From NCBI GenBank assembly GCA_022793895.1, contig JAAWDS010000014.1, forward strand, positions 23,669 to 87,668: DNA of 64,000 nt. Reading direction: 5' to 3'. Below, one piece after another: positions 41,558 through 51,036 of the stretch; the stretch's first letter is position 1; the number at the start of each line of letters is the position of its first letter. This stretch comes from Provencibacterium sp. GTDB lineage: Bacteria; Bacillota; Clostridia; Oscillospirales; Ruminococcaceae. Position numbers and translations under genes: made by a program. Under the pieces are notes generated by a model. The model had not been told where the DNA came from. It saw nothing but the letters and a program-made list of their open reading frames with translations, and made no database searches.

Positions 41558-42835
41558 TTGCGCTCCGCCGACCTTTACAGCTATGTGGGGAAGATTGATC
41601 AGATCGTGGGCATGACCGTTGAAGCGACGGGGATTAGCTGCAACGTCGGCGACGTTTGCAACATTGTGCTCGGAAACGAAAAGAAGGCCGTTCTCAGCGA
41701 GGTGGTCGGGTTCCGGGAAAACAAGGTCCTGCTCATGCCCTATGAGGATATTGAAGGCATTGGCTACGGCAGCCAGGTACACAACACCGGCGGCAAGCTG
41801 GCTATCCGGGTAGGCCCTGGGCTCATCGGCCGCACGGTGGATGCGCTCGGCAACCCGATTGACGGCGGAGGGCCGGTGGAAACGGCCGCCTCCTACTCGA
41901 TCAGCGGCGCCCCCTCCAACCCGATGGACCGGCCGCGCATCAGCGTCCCGATCGAGCTGGGGGTCAAGGCCATCGATGGGCTTATGACCATTGGAAAAGG
42001 GCAGAGAATGGGGATCTTTGCGGGAAGCGGCGTCGGCAAGAGCACCCTGATGGGGATGATTGCGCGCAACATCAAGGCGGATGTGAATGTGATCGGCCTG
42101 GTGGGAGAGAGAGGACGCGAGGTCGTCGAGTTTTTGAACCGGGATCTGGGGCCGGAAGGGCTCAAGCGCTCGGTGATTGTGGTGGCGACCTCCGATCAGC
42201 CGGCGATGATGCGCTCCAAATGCGCGATGACGGCGACCGCCATTGCGGAATATTTCCGGGACCAGGGCTGCGACGTGCTGTTGATGATGGATTCCCTCAC
42301 CCGCTTCGCTATGGCGCAGCGCGAGATTGGCCTCAGCATTGGGGAGCCGCCGGTCGCCCGCGGGTATCCCCCTTCCATCTATGCGGCGCTGCCCAAGCTC
42401 TTGGAGCGGTCGGGGAATTTTGAAAAGGGATCGATTACCGGGATTTATACCGTACTCGTCGAAGGCGACGACGCCAACGAACCTATCTCCGATACAGTGC
42501 GCGGCATCATCGACGGGCATATCATGCTCACCCGGAAGATCGCCATGCGCAACCATTATCCGGCGATTGACGTGCTTGCAAGCGTGAGCCGCTTGATGAA
42601 CGACATTGTAGAACCCAGCCACCGCGAAGCCGCTTCCAAGCTGCGCAACATGATGGCTACCTACCAGGACAACCAGGATTTGATTTCGATAGGCGCTTAC
42701 AAAAGCGGAACCAACCCGGAGCTGGATGTAGCCATCCAGCACATGACGGGCATCAACGAGTTTCTACAGCAAAAGGTGGATCATAAGGTCGATTATGAGG
42801 AGACCATCCGTCAATTGGCGGAGGTCGTGAGCTGA
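41558..42835 (+). CDS. fliI: Flagellar export ATPase FliI
   Basis: 425 residues from TTG 41558, the first standard start in the frame. Walker A is AGSGVGKST, Walker B lies in CDVLLMMDSLTRFAMAQREIG, and MRNHYPAIDVLASVSRLM is characteristic. The start is doubtful: no ribosome site precedes TTG 41558, whereas AAAGGAGG (41515-41522) is placed for codon 41531, which is ACG. From 41531 the product would begin TNITRYRRALRSADLY, giving the normal FliI N-terminus that contacts FliH. The true gene may therefore start at 41531 with ACG, or the base may be a T-to-C change. Confidence 0.93.
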   Translation: MRSADLYSYVGKIDQIVGMTVEATGISCNVGDVCNIVLGNEKKAVLSEVVGFRENKVLLMPYEDIEGIGYGSQVHNTGGKLAIRVGPGLIGRTVDALGNPIDGGGPVETAASYSISGAPSNPMDRPRISVPIELGVKAIDGLMTIGKGQRMGIFAGSGVGKSTLMGMIARNIKADVNVIGLVGERGREVVEFLNRDLGPEGLKRSVIVVATSDQPAMMRSKCAMTATAIAEYFRDQGCDVLLMMDSLTRFAMAQREIGLSIGEPPVARGYPPSIYAALPKLLERSGNFEKGSITGIYTVLVEGDDANEPISDTVRGIIDGHIMLTRKIAMRNHYPAIDVLASVSRLMNDIVEPSHREAASKLRNMMATYQDNQDLISIGAYKSGTNPELDVAIQHMTGINEFLQQKVDHKVDYEETIRQLAEVVS

Positions 42836-42859
42836 TGAGAGCGGAAAGGTGGTGAAGGG

Positions 42860-43321
42860 ATGAAAAAATTCCGTTTTTCTTTGGAGCGCATGCGCAACTA
42901 TAAGGAGCAGATGCTGGAAACACAGAAAAATGCTTTGCTTTCCCTGCGCCACGATAAAGATGTCTTGGATGAACGCATCGAGAACTATGCGGCGGAGCAT
43001 CACCGGGCCGGACGGGAGCTACAGGAAAAAACACGCGGCGGCATCTCGGTGGTCGAGATGCGTAGCTACCGCTTTCGGATTGAAAACATGCGCCTACAGC
43101 TAGAGGAATTGCGAAAAGAACAGCAGAGGATGGAGCGCAGGATTGAGCGGCAGATGCAGGCGGTCCTAGAAGCCTCGCAGGAGGTCTCCGGGCTGGATAA
43201 GCTCGAAGAGAAGCAGCTGGAGGAATACAACCGCGAGCTCATGCGGGCGGATGAACAGGTCATCGCCGAGTTTATCTCTACCAAGCTGGCCATGGAGAAG
43301 GGGCTGACCCACGCCTCTTAG
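42860..43321 (+). CDS. fliJ: Flagellar export protein FliJ
   Basis: 153 residues, ATG 42860 behind AAAGGTGG. It is a two-helix coiled coil from end to end, starting KKFRFSLERMRNYKEQM, the usual FliJ start with Phe-Leu-rich first residues, and ending EFISTKLAMEKG. It is the stalk of the export ATPase complex (FliH-FliI-FliJ). It follows fliI by 24 bp. Confidence 0.9.
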   Translation: MKKFRFSLERMRNYKEQMLETQKNALLSLRHDKDVLDERIENYAAEHHRAGRELQEKTRGGISVVEMRSYRFRIENMRLQLEELRKEQQRMERRIERQMQAVLEASQEVSGLDKLEEKQLEEYNRELMRADEQVIAEFISTKLAMEKGLTHAS

Positions 43322-43389
43322 AACCGCTGTCCCAGCCGTCCCAGCGGCGGCTTGCGATAGAAACCAACCCTTGAAAGGAGGTGAGAAAG

Positions 43390-44565
43390 ATGGAAATTTC
43401 ACAGGCAATACAGAACATGTCTCCCAGGCAGCTCATGTCGCTCATGCAAAGCCAGACGGGCGTAACGGCGCTGGAGGGGCAGGAAGGCGGTGATTTCTTC
43501 GCGCTGATGCTGCAACTGCTTGCAGGCATGTCGGAGGGGGAGACGGAAAACCCGTTCCTTTCGCTGCTGGAGGGCGGACAGCCGGGCGAAGAAGAAGAGC
43601 GCTACGGCTCGGATCTGGCTGCGCAGCTTGCGGCGGAGATGCTGGCCCCGAATGCGCCCGGCATGATGGACATGCTGCAAAGCGGCGCGGCTGAAATAAC
43701 CGATAACCAGATGCTACAGTTGATAGGCTCCTTTGCGGGGGTTAACCCTCAAAAGGCCCAACAGCTGTATTTCCTCATGCAGCCGGCAGACCGTCCGGCA
43801 GATCCGGCGCTCGCGCAGAAGGAAGCAGGCGGGCGGCAGGAACGTCCGGAAGCCGCGGAAAAAGGCTTTTTGGAGCTGGCGGGCTATTCGGCCGCACCGG
43901 TGAAGGAAACCGCCCAGGAAGGACAGAGCAGCCTGCAATTCAGCGGCAGTTTCCGCCAGGCGGTAGCCGAGGCGCAAAAGCAGCTGGGTTCCCAGAAGCA
44001 GGAGGAAGAGCTGGAAACGGTGGATGTGGAATCGTTGCAGAACATGGCGGAAGCCCGGCGCGGCGAAATCCAAGAGGCGCGGGCAGCCGCGGCGAAGAGC
44101 GCTCCGGAGCTGCCGCAGCCGTTGACCGAGCAGATCCGTACCGGCATTCAAGGGGGCCTTGCAGAAGGTAAGAGCGAGTTCGTGGTGAAGCTCAAGCCCG
44201 AAGGCTTGGGGGAGATCACCGTACGGCTGACCGAGGGGACGGACGGCGCGATGACGCTGAACCTCACCGCCTCCAATGTCCAGACGGTGAAGCTGCTCAA
44301 TGAAGAATTGGCCGGCCTGCGGGAAGCGCTGCGCCCCTATGGTACAGAGGTGAACCAGGCGGTTTCCCAGCCCCAAGAGAGCTCTTATGCCGACGGCGGC
44401 TACACCGGCGCGCAGTTCGATTCGCAGCACGGGCAGCAAGCCTATTCCGGGCAGCACGGACATGGCGGGCGGCAGACACCGTTCCAAGATTATTCCTATG
44501 AGGAGGACGGCGCGCAGGAGGAAGCGCAGCTTTATTCCGCCGACGGCCTGAACGCCTATATTTAA
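43390..44565 (+). CDS. fliK: Hook-length control protein FliK
   Basis: 391 residues. ATG 43390 is preferred to GTG 43381 because AAAGGAGGT overlaps the latter. The N-terminal two-thirds is Gln/Glu/Ala-rich and disordered, as in molecular-ruler proteins. The folded C-terminal domain carries FVVKLKPEGLGEITVRLTE, TLNLTASN and VKLLNEELAGLREALRPYG, the export-switch domain that contacts FlhB. A Gly/His/Tyr-rich tail follows. It stands before flgD, the usual order. Confidence 0.92.
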   Translation: MEISQAIQNMSPRQLMSLMQSQTGVTALEGQEGGDFFALMLQLLAGMSEGETENPFLSLLEGGQPGEEEERYGSDLAAQLAAEMLAPNAPGMMDMLQSGAAEITDNQMLQLIGSFAGVNPQKAQQLYFLMQPADRPADPALAQKEAGGRQERPEAAEKGFLELAGYSAAPVKETAQEGQSSLQFSGSFRQAVAEAQKQLGSQKQEEELETVDVESLQNMAEARRGEIQEARAAAAKSAPELPQPLTEQIRTGIQGGLAEGKSEFVVKLKPEGLGEITVRLTEGTDGAMTLNLTASNVQTVKLLNEELAGLREALRPYGTEVNQAVSQPQESSYADGGYTGAQFDSQHGQQAYSGQHGHGGRQTPFQDYSYEEDGAQEEAQLYSADGLNAYI

Positions 44566-44587
44566 CCCAAGGAGGTGAACAGCACGC

Positions 44588-45397
44588 ATGAGCAGTTCAA
44601 TTGACAGCACCCGCGACTATTTTGCCAACTCGCTGACGGGGGGCGGTTCCTCGAACAAAACCAGCCAGTCCGGCGCGGTCTATAACGCCATCTTCTCCGA
44701 TGAGGATAAGGACGAGGTTTCGGTTCAGGACTTTCTCTCGCTCATGGTCGCGCAGCTCAAGAATCAGGACTTCATGAACCCGGTGGACGATACCCAGTAT
44801 GTTACCCAGCTTGCCCAGTTTGCCACCATGAAGCAGATGGAGGAGCTTGGGGAGTACACCAAGACCAACTACGCCATGTCGCTGGTTGGGAAGAATGTGA
44901 CGGTAGCGCGCTTTAACGTCAGCGGCGGCGTGGACAGGGCGAGCGGCCCGGTTCAAAAGCTCTCGCTCGTGGGCGGCGAATACCAGATCTATGTGCAGGA
45001 CAAGGCCTATACCCTCGACCAGATCATGGAGGTCAACAACGCGGCGGATGTAAATAAGGACGGGTCGCTCAACGTCTCCGGCAAAACGCTACAGTCCACC
45101 GTGGACGGCAACAGCGTTTCGCTCCAGTGGCCTGCGGCAACGCTCGATGAATCGATCGCCAGCAAGCTGACCTATTCGCTCTATTATTCCACCTCCAGTT
45201 CGATGGATACGGTGGAAGATGTAGAGGCAAACGGCATTCGGGTTTCTACCGGCAACAAGCTCACCAAGGAGACCCTTAAGGGACTGGATCCGGGGACCTA
45301 TTTTGCGAACGTGGTCGTAACCGACGCTTCGGGCTTCAAATCGGTTTATCAGAAAGCGACCTTCACTGTGGAGCAGGGACCGAGCGCTTCCGCTTGA
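44588..45397 (+). CDS. flgD: Hook capping / assembly protein FlgD
   Basis: 269 residues, ATG 44588 with AAGGAGGTG upstream. The N-terminal core VSVQDFLSLMVAQLKNQDFMNPVDDTQ is split here as two recognisable parts, VQDFLSLMVAQLKNQD and MNPVDDTQYVTQLAQF, both typical of FlgD; ATMKQMEEL follows. The C-terminal part (about 165-265) looks like a fibronectin-type beta-sandwich. It is a temporary cap under which hook subunits assemble. Confidence 0.92.
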   Translation: MSSSIDSTRDYFANSLTGGGSSNKTSQSGAVYNAIFSDEDKDEVSVQDFLSLMVAQLKNQDFMNPVDDTQYVTQLAQFATMKQMEELGEYTKTNYAMSLVGKNVTVARFNVSGGVDRASGPVQKLSLVGGEYQIYVQDKAYTLDQIMEVNNAADVNKDGSLNVSGKTLQSTVDGNSVSLQWPAATLDESIASKLTYSLYYSTSSSMDTVEDVEANGIRVSTGNKLTKETLKGLDPGTYFANVVVTDASGFKSVYQKATFTVEQGPSASA

Positions 45398-45445
45398 TGG
45401 GCAGGCTTTTCGTCCGGATTCCAACAGAAAGGAATGGTCGTAGGG

Positions 45446-45835
45446 ATGGAACAGCTACGTTTTAACCGTTATGCCCCGATTGTCACCGGCACGCCGCAGA
45501 TAGGCGGGCAGACAAGGGCAAACACCCAGGCTGAGGCCGCTACGCCCTCTTTCCAGGAAATCCTTAAACAGCGCCTGCAAAGCGAGGTCACATTTTCCAA
45601 GCACGCGCAGAGCAGGGTGGAGCAGCGAGGAGTGCAGCTGACGCCTAACAGCATGGAACGGCTGGAGGAGGGCGTCCGCATAGCGAAGGAGAAGGGGCTG
45701 GATGATACCCTCATCCTGGTGGATTCAACCGCTTTTCTAGTCAGCGCCCGCAATGGCAGAGTAATTACCGCTTTGGGCGGCGGCGACCTGAAGGGCAACA
45801 TTTTTACCAATATAGATGGGACTGTGATTATCTAG
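45446..45835 (+). CDS. Flagellar operon protein, TIGR02530 family
   Basis: 129 residues. ATG 45446 is preferred to ATG 45434, which abuts the AAAGGA ribosome site. Conserved core: VTFSKHAQSRVEQRGVQLTP, then LEEGVRIAKEKGLDDTLI, VDSTAFLVSARNG and the last VFTNIDG-like NIFTNIDGTVII. The family is found between flgD and flgE in Gram-positive and other flagellates; the exact function is not known. Confidence 0.88.
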   Translation: MEQLRFNRYAPIVTGTPQIGGQTRANTQAEAATPSFQEILKQRLQSEVTFSKHAQSRVEQRGVQLTPNSMERLEEGVRIAKEKGLDDTLILVDSTAFLVSARNGRVITALGGGDLKGNIFTNIDGTVII

Positions 45836-45920
45836 CTGGACCTCTGCGGAGGAAGCAGAACCGGGCTTCGATTGACGGAGAAGCCCGGCCGGTCCCCAAA
45901 AGATTAGGGGGAGATATAAT

Positions 45921-47705
45921 TTGGTTAGATCGATGTATTCCGGTGTAGCGGGCATGAAGTCGCACCAGACGCGCATGGACGTCATCGGCAACAACATCTC
46001 GAATGTAAACACCTACGGCTTTAAATCGAGCCGCGCCACCTTCCGGGACGTCTACTACCAGGCGACCCGTAACGCCTCGGCGGCTACGTCCACCCGCGGC
46101 GGTATTAACCCCTCGATGGTCGGTTACGGCGCGCAGGTCGCCAGCATCGACGTCCTGCAAACCCAGTCTACCCTGACCAACACCGGCAACCCGCTGGATG
46201 TCGCGATCATGGGCGACGGCTTCTTCCAGGTGCAGGATGCCGACGGCAACATCTACTACACCAAGGCGGGCATGCTCGACATCGACTCGGCGGGCAACCT
46301 GGTGGATCTCAACGGTAACTTCGTCCTCGGCGTTTCGGGCGATCCCATCGGCAAGGACGCGGCCAGCAACCCCATCCGGGTTTCCATCCCGGCCGTAGAT
46401 CCCGCCCCGCCGAGCTATGCGGATACCATCAATAACATCCAGTACACCGTTTCGGGTTCCAACAACACCGAGGACGGCAACGTCGTTTTCTACTTTGTAA
46501 CGGGGAGCGACCTGCCCATCGGCCAGAAGGCGGAAGCGATTCTGACCAGCTCGGCTATCACTGTCCGTTTGAATCCGAGCGAATATTTCCAGTCGATAGG
46601 CGACCTGGAGCGGGCGGTCAACGACGCCATTACCCGCGCCAACGGCGGTGCGGAGCACCCGGCGGGCGCCTTCTCCATCCAGATGTCCCCCTCCACGAAA
46701 TTCAGCGTGAATAACCAGGGCCTGTCAGGCGCTGAGATTGTCGGCAGCGACTTCGGCATCAAGCTGGGGAAGGTCGACGTGCCCAGCGGCTTTATGGGCG
46801 GCATGAAGTTCGACACGGTGGGCGACGCTTTCAGCGGTACGGGCGATGTGAGCTATGAGGTAACGCATGCTTGGCCGAATGGCACTACGAAGGAAACCTT
46901 TACCATCAAAGCGACGATGCAGGATGCGGCGGGAACGGCGATTACCTACAGCGCGACGGTAAGCGCCGAAGACCTGAAAACGGCCCGGAAGGTGCTCTTT
47001 AACCGGGAGGCCGCGGCCGGAGCGACGGTAGACGAAGCGGATACTATTACGTTTTCTCTGCCTTCCTACAGTGCAATTCTTTCAGGGCTCTATGATTTGA
47101 CCGATGACGCTAATTTAGTGGAGTATACCGAGGCGGATAAGACGGCTGGTACCATCCCCTTTGGCTATGACGTGGGACAGAAGGGTCCTAAGCCTAACCT
47201 AGCATTTAAGAATGATGCGAACGGCAATCCCGCGAATACGGCCACCGTCACAGCCGGCGCCACGCCCAGCGCAGATTCGCTCGACCTGGGGCTTGGCAGC
47301 AAGCCGATGATGCTTGACGGCGGCACGGTGGGCGGCCCGCAGACGGTCAAGGATCTGACCGGCATCTCGATCGGGGCGGACGGCGTCATCGTCGCCACCC
47401 ACGCGATTCATGGGCAGATGGAGCTGGGCCGGATAGACCTTGCCACCTTCGAGAATATGCAGGGCCTTGAGCAGAGCGGCAACACCTACTTCACCGCTTC
47501 GAAAAACTCAGGCGCGGCCACGGTGGTAAAGGCGGGCACCCACGGCACCGGCGGGCTCAAGTCCAACTCGCTCGAGCAGTCGAACGTGGATCTCTCACAG
47601 GAGTTCTCCGACATGATTACCACCCAGAGAGGCTTCCAAGCCAATTCCCGGTTGATTACGGTTTCGGATACCATGCTTGAAGAGCTGATTAACCTCAAGC
47701 GCTAA
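45921..47705 (+). CDS. flgE: Flagellar hook protein FlgE
   Basis: This 594-residue hook subunit starts at TTG 45921, eight bases after AGGGGGA. The N-terminus VRSMYSGVAGMKSHQTRMD and VIGNNISNVNTYGFKSSR, then NPLDVAIMGDGFFQV are diagnostic. The C-terminal SNVDLSQEFSDMITTQRGF then NSRLITVSDTMLEELINLKR is the standard end. Residues 170-460 are the variable outer domains, longer than in short hooks. swrD follows. Confidence 0.95.
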   Translation: MVRSMYSGVAGMKSHQTRMDVIGNNISNVNTYGFKSSRATFRDVYYQATRNASAATSTRGGINPSMVGYGAQVASIDVLQTQSTLTNTGNPLDVAIMGDGFFQVQDADGNIYYTKAGMLDIDSAGNLVDLNGNFVLGVSGDPIGKDAASNPIRVSIPAVDPAPPSYADTINNIQYTVSGSNNTEDGNVVFYFVTGSDLPIGQKAEAILTSSAITVRLNPSEYFQSIGDLERAVNDAITRANGGAEHPAGAFSIQMSPSTKFSVNNQGLSGAEIVGSDFGIKLGKVDVPSGFMGGMKFDTVGDAFSGTGDVSYEVTHAWPNGTTKETFTIKATMQDAAGTAITYSATVSAEDLKTARKVLFNREAAAGATVDEADTITFSLPSYSAILSGLYDLTDDANLVEYTEADKTAGTIPFGYDVGQKGPKPNLAFKNDANGNPANTATVTAGATPSADSLDLGLGSKPMMLDGGTVGGPQTVKDLTGISIGADGVIVATHAIHGQMELGRIDLATFENMQGLEQSGNTYFTASKNSGAATVVKAGTHGTGGLKSNSLEQSNVDLSQEFSDMITTQRGFQANSRLITVSDTMLEELINLKR

Positions 47706-47814
47706 ACTTCATCGATAGCGGCGGCTGCCGCAGGGCCGCCGCCGCTATAGGCGATCGGAGATGGGGACACAGCTCCGATGGCCTATAGCGGAGAATAAAG
47801 AGGAGGGAGTTTAT

Positions 47815-48018
47815 TTGATTATTTTAACCAAGCTGCATGGGGAGCCGTTCGTACTCAATTGCGACATGATTGAAACGGTCCAGGAAAATCCGGATACCAC
47901 CATTCATCTGAACAACGGCCAGCTTTATATCGTCCGGGAAAGTATGGCTGAGGTGATTCAAAAATCGATCGAATATCACCAGCAGATCTATGGGACAGTT
48001 TTACGCAGCGAGTTCTAG
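47815..48018 (+). CDS. swrD: FlbD/SwrD family protein
   Basis: 67 residues. TTG 47815 is chosen because AGGAGGGA (47801-47808) is six bases upstream; an in-frame ATG at 47761 lies before that site. The sequence LIILTKLHGEPFVLNCDMIE then TIHLNNGQLYIVRESMAEV is the entire FlbD fold. In Bacillus SwrD raises flagellar motor power through the stator, and here the stator genes motA and motB follow at once. Confidence 0.9.
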   Translation: MIILTKLHGEPFVLNCDMIETVQENPDTTIHLNNGQLYIVRESMAEVIQKSIEYHQQIYGTVLRSEF

Positions 48019-48048
48019 CCGGGAAAGAAAAATGGGGGATAATGCACT

Positions 48049-48897
48049 ATGGATATAATGTCGATTATTGGTTGGCTCCTGGGTTTCGCGCTGATGTGGT
48101 TCGGCATGGTCTTTCAGAAGGAAACCGTAGACGGCGTGGTGGTTGGCTACAAATTTTTCTTTGACAACGTCGGCAGCTTTTTTGACCCGACCAGTATAGC
48201 GATCGTTATCGGCGGCTGCTTCGCGGCGCTGATGATTTCCTTCCCAGCCAAGTGCTTTGTTAAAATCCCGAAGCACCTGAAAATTGTTATTATGCCCACC
48301 AAGTACGATCCGCGCAAATACATTGCCGAGCTGGTCGAGTTTGCGAAAGAAGCGCGCGTGAGCGGCCTCTTAGCGCTGGAGGATAAGCTGCACAACACCA
48401 AGGATGAGTTCATGCGCACCAGCCTCATGCTGGTGGTCGACTCGGTAGACCCGGAGAAGGTCAAGCAGCTTTTGGAAACGGAACTGGATTATCTGGACGA
48501 CCGGCATGCACAGGACCGGGCCTTTTATGATAAGGGTTCGAGCTACGCGCCGGCTTTCGGCATGATCGGTACCCTCATCGGCCTTATCCTGCTCCTAAAG
48601 GATCTTTCCGATCCGAGCAAGCTCGGTCCGGCTATGGCGGTCGCGTTGGTAACAACTTTTTATGGCACCGTATTATCGAACTTGATTTTTACGCCGATTT
48701 CGAATAAACTGAAGGTACGGCATGAAGAAGAGTATCTCTGCAAGCTGATCATTGCAGAGGGCGTGCAGGCCATTCAGGCGGGCGAGAACCCGCGCTTTAT
48801 TGAAGAAAAGCTCACCCAGCTCCTCCCGCGCGGCAAGGCTGGCAAGAATGGCAAGAGCGCAGACTCCGAGAGCGAATCTGCGGCGGCAGAAAAGTAA
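48049..48897 (+). CDS. motA: Flagellar motor stator protein MotA
   Basis: This 282-residue inner-membrane stator subunit has four membrane segments (about 2-20, 40-62, 165-185, 198-220). Conserved: the cytoplasmic loop containing LLALEDKL and EFMRTSLMLVVDS, then SYAPAFGMIGTLIGLILLL and the GPAMAVALVTTFYGTVLSN segment with the channel Pro/Thr positions. Together with MotB it conducts ions and pushes FliG. It starts at ATG 48049. Confidence 0.95.
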   Translation: MDIMSIIGWLLGFALMWFGMVFQKETVDGVVVGYKFFFDNVGSFFDPTSIAIVIGGCFAALMISFPAKCFVKIPKHLKIVIMPTKYDPRKYIAELVEFAKEARVSGLLALEDKLHNTKDEFMRTSLMLVVDSVDPEKVKQLLETELDYLDDRHAQDRAFYDKGSSYAPAFGMIGTLIGLILLLKDLSDPSKLGPAMAVALVTTFYGTVLSNLIFTPISNKLKVRHEEEYLCKLIIAEGVQAIQAGENPRFIEEKLTQLLPRGKAGKNGKSADSESESAAAEK

Positions 48898-48928
48898 TGA
48901 GCCTGGCAGGGAAGGAGAGTGATGAGGA

Positions 48929-49963
48929 ATGGCCAAGCATAAAAGCCACGATGAGGGCGGCGGCGGTTCATGGCTGGATACCTATGCGGACATGGTTACG
49001 CTGCTGCTGACCTTCTTCGTCATGCTTTTCAGCATGTCCTCAGTGAATGAGGAGAAGTGGGAGCAGCTTGTCCGCGCTTTTTCCCGCAAGGGCGAGGATA
49101 CCTCCCAGGTGGTCATTGCCCCGGAGGGGGAGGGGGACGACGTTGGCCGGAACCAGTCTGAATTTCCGCCCCCTGGCGGTGAAGCGGACCTGGAAACCCA
49201 GAGCAACCTGCCCAAAAACTTTAACCAGCTCTTTGAATATCTGAAGTCCTATGTCGATGAAAACAACATGGGGGCTTCCGTTTCGGTGGAGCAAAGCGAG
49301 GGAAGCGTTTTCATCCGCTTCCAGGACAACCTCTTTTTCGACCCGGATAAGTTCAACCTTAAGCCGGCAAGCCACGACATCCTGAATTTCCTGGGCGACG
49401 GCTTGAAGAGTCTACAGGATCAGATCCTAACCATCAACATTTCGGGACATACGGCGGCGGTTCCCTCGATGGAGGACTATCCCATCAGCGACTGGATGCT
49501 CTCCAGTGAACGCGCCTCGGCGGTTGCCATCTATCTGGAAGAGGAAAAGGAGCTGAACCCGGCCATTCTTCTTCCGATTGGTTATGGAAAAAACCATCCG
49601 GTTGCCGATAACGATACCCCTGAGGGCCGGGAACGCAACCGCCGGGTGGATATGCTGATTGTCAGCAAGGATAGCGACGCCGACCACCAAAAGCTGCTGC
49701 AACAGATTTTAGAAGGCACCTATGATCCTACGCAATATCCGCAGAACGGGGGAGTCTCCGGCGTGCTGCTTCCGGACGGAATGCTTGAAGAGCTCCCAGA
49801 GGAAGCTCCCTCAGAGAATTCTGCGCCGGGTGAAGCGGATACGCCTTCCGCTTCTTCCGCCCCTGAAGGTCAGGCAGATGGGAATAATCCCGGTGAGGAA
49901 GGAGCTTCCACGCCTGTGGAGGCTGGGTCGGAACCCCCGGCCGCGCCGGAATCGATAAATTGA
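48929..49963 (+). CDS. motB: Flagellar motor stator protein MotB
   Basis: 344 residues, ATG 48929 behind GAAGGAG. The single membrane segment YADMVTLLLTFFVMLFSMS carries the ion-binding Asp21. The C-terminal OmpA-like peptidoglycan-binding domain (about 125-255) has INISGHTAAVPSM, LSSERASAVAIYL and the GRERNRRVDML signature. A low-complexity Glu/Pro/Ser/Ala-rich tail (270-344) is an unusual extra. fliL, often the next gene, is absent; fliM begins 18 bases later. Confidence 0.95.
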   Translation: MAKHKSHDEGGGGSWLDTYADMVTLLLTFFVMLFSMSSVNEEKWEQLVRAFSRKGEDTSQVVIAPEGEGDDVGRNQSEFPPPGGEADLETQSNLPKNFNQLFEYLKSYVDENNMGASVSVEQSEGSVFIRFQDNLFFDPDKFNLKPASHDILNFLGDGLKSLQDQILTINISGHTAAVPSMEDYPISDWMLSSERASAVAIYLEEEKELNPAILLPIGYGKNHPVADNDTPEGRERNRRVDMLIVSKDSDADHQKLLQQILEGTYDPTQYPQNGGVSGVLLPDGMLEELPEEAPSENSAPGEADTPSASSAPEGQADGNNPGEEGASTPVEAGSEPPAAPESIN

Positions 49964-49981
49964 GATAAAGTAGTGTGAGAT

Positions 49982-50965
49982 ATGCCTGAGAAACTTTCAC
50001 AAGCGCAGATTGACGCGCTCCTCAACCGGATGAATTCAGGGGAAGAGGTCGAAAAGGAAGACGAAAGCAAAAAGCTGAAGGAATATGACTTCCGATCGCC
50101 TAAGAAGTTTACGAAGGAACAGCTTAGGACGATGGATAGCCTTCACGAAAACTTCAGCCGCCTCCTCTCCTCCCATCTCTCCGGCATTTTGCGGATGTTC
50201 TGTGAAGTGAGCGTTCTGCAAATTGAGGAGATGACCTATTTCGAATATAACAACGCCCTGCCGGATAGCGCGCTGATCGCAATGATCGACTTTAAACCGG
50301 AGAACAAGCACTATAGCGAAGGCACCTTGATCATGGATATTTCAACGAGCGTCGGCTTTTTCATGATCGATCGTCTGCTCGGCGGGACGGGGGATAATTC
50401 CAATCTTTCGCGCGACTATACCGATATTGAAATGGCCATTTTGGAAAACATGCTGCACAAAATTGTGAACCAGCTCCAGGATGCTTGGCACAATTATCTG
50501 GATGTTTCCATCGGCCTTGGAAGCGTGGAAACCAATTCCCGCTTGTTGCAGGCGTTCGCTCCGGAAGATATTGTGGTGATTGTCGCTCTGCAAATAAAGA
50601 TTAAGGATTTAACGGGAAACCTGTCCATCTGTATTCCGGCTGAAAACCTGGAGGAAGTTATCGACAATTTCAGCATGAAATACACGCGGACGGCGAAACG
50701 GCAGGCTCTTGATAATGAGGAGGCAAAAAAGCAGATCATCTTTAACACGATCACCGATTCTAACCTGGAAATCAAGGCGGTGCTCGGAGAGCTTTCACTC
50801 GATCTGCGGGATATTCTTCAGCTTCAGGTTTCGGACGTCATACCGTTGAATAAGAGCATTGACAGCGATATTGAGGTTTGGATCGACGATGCGCCCTGGT
50901 TCAACGCGAAACTTGGCGAAGCGAAGTCGAAAAAGGCGGTTAAGCTGGGAAATTTAATTTCCTAA
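49982..50965 (+). CDS. fliM: Flagellar motor switch protein FliM
   Basis: This 327-residue C-ring protein begins with LSQAQIDALLNRM, the N-terminal peptide that binds phospho-CheY. The middle domain has DFRSPKKFTKEQLRTM and the GTGDNS loop region, and the C-terminal SpoA domain is at about 250-327 (VLGELSLDLRDILQLQVSDV). ATG 49982 follows a weak ribosome site within the 18-base gap after motB, suggesting coupled translation. Confidence 0.95.
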   Translation: MPEKLSQAQIDALLNRMNSGEEVEKEDESKKLKEYDFRSPKKFTKEQLRTMDSLHENFSRLLSSHLSGILRMFCEVSVLQIEEMTYFEYNNALPDSALIAMIDFKPENKHYSEGTLIMDISTSVGFFMIDRLLGGTGDNSNLSRDYTDIEMAILENMLHKIVNQLQDAWHNYLDVSIGLGSVETNSRLLQAFAPEDIVVIVALQIKIKDLTGNLSICIPAENLEEVIDNFSMKYTRTAKRQALDNEEAKKQIIFNTITDSNLEIKAVLGELSLDLRDILQLQVSDVIPLNKSIDSDIEVWIDDAPWFNAKLGEAKSKKAVKLGNLIS

Positions 50966-51036
50966 GCGCCGTCTTCCCGGTCCCTGTGTAGACAGGCGGC
51001 TTACAAGGAATTAAACAACGGATGGGAGTGGATCTT

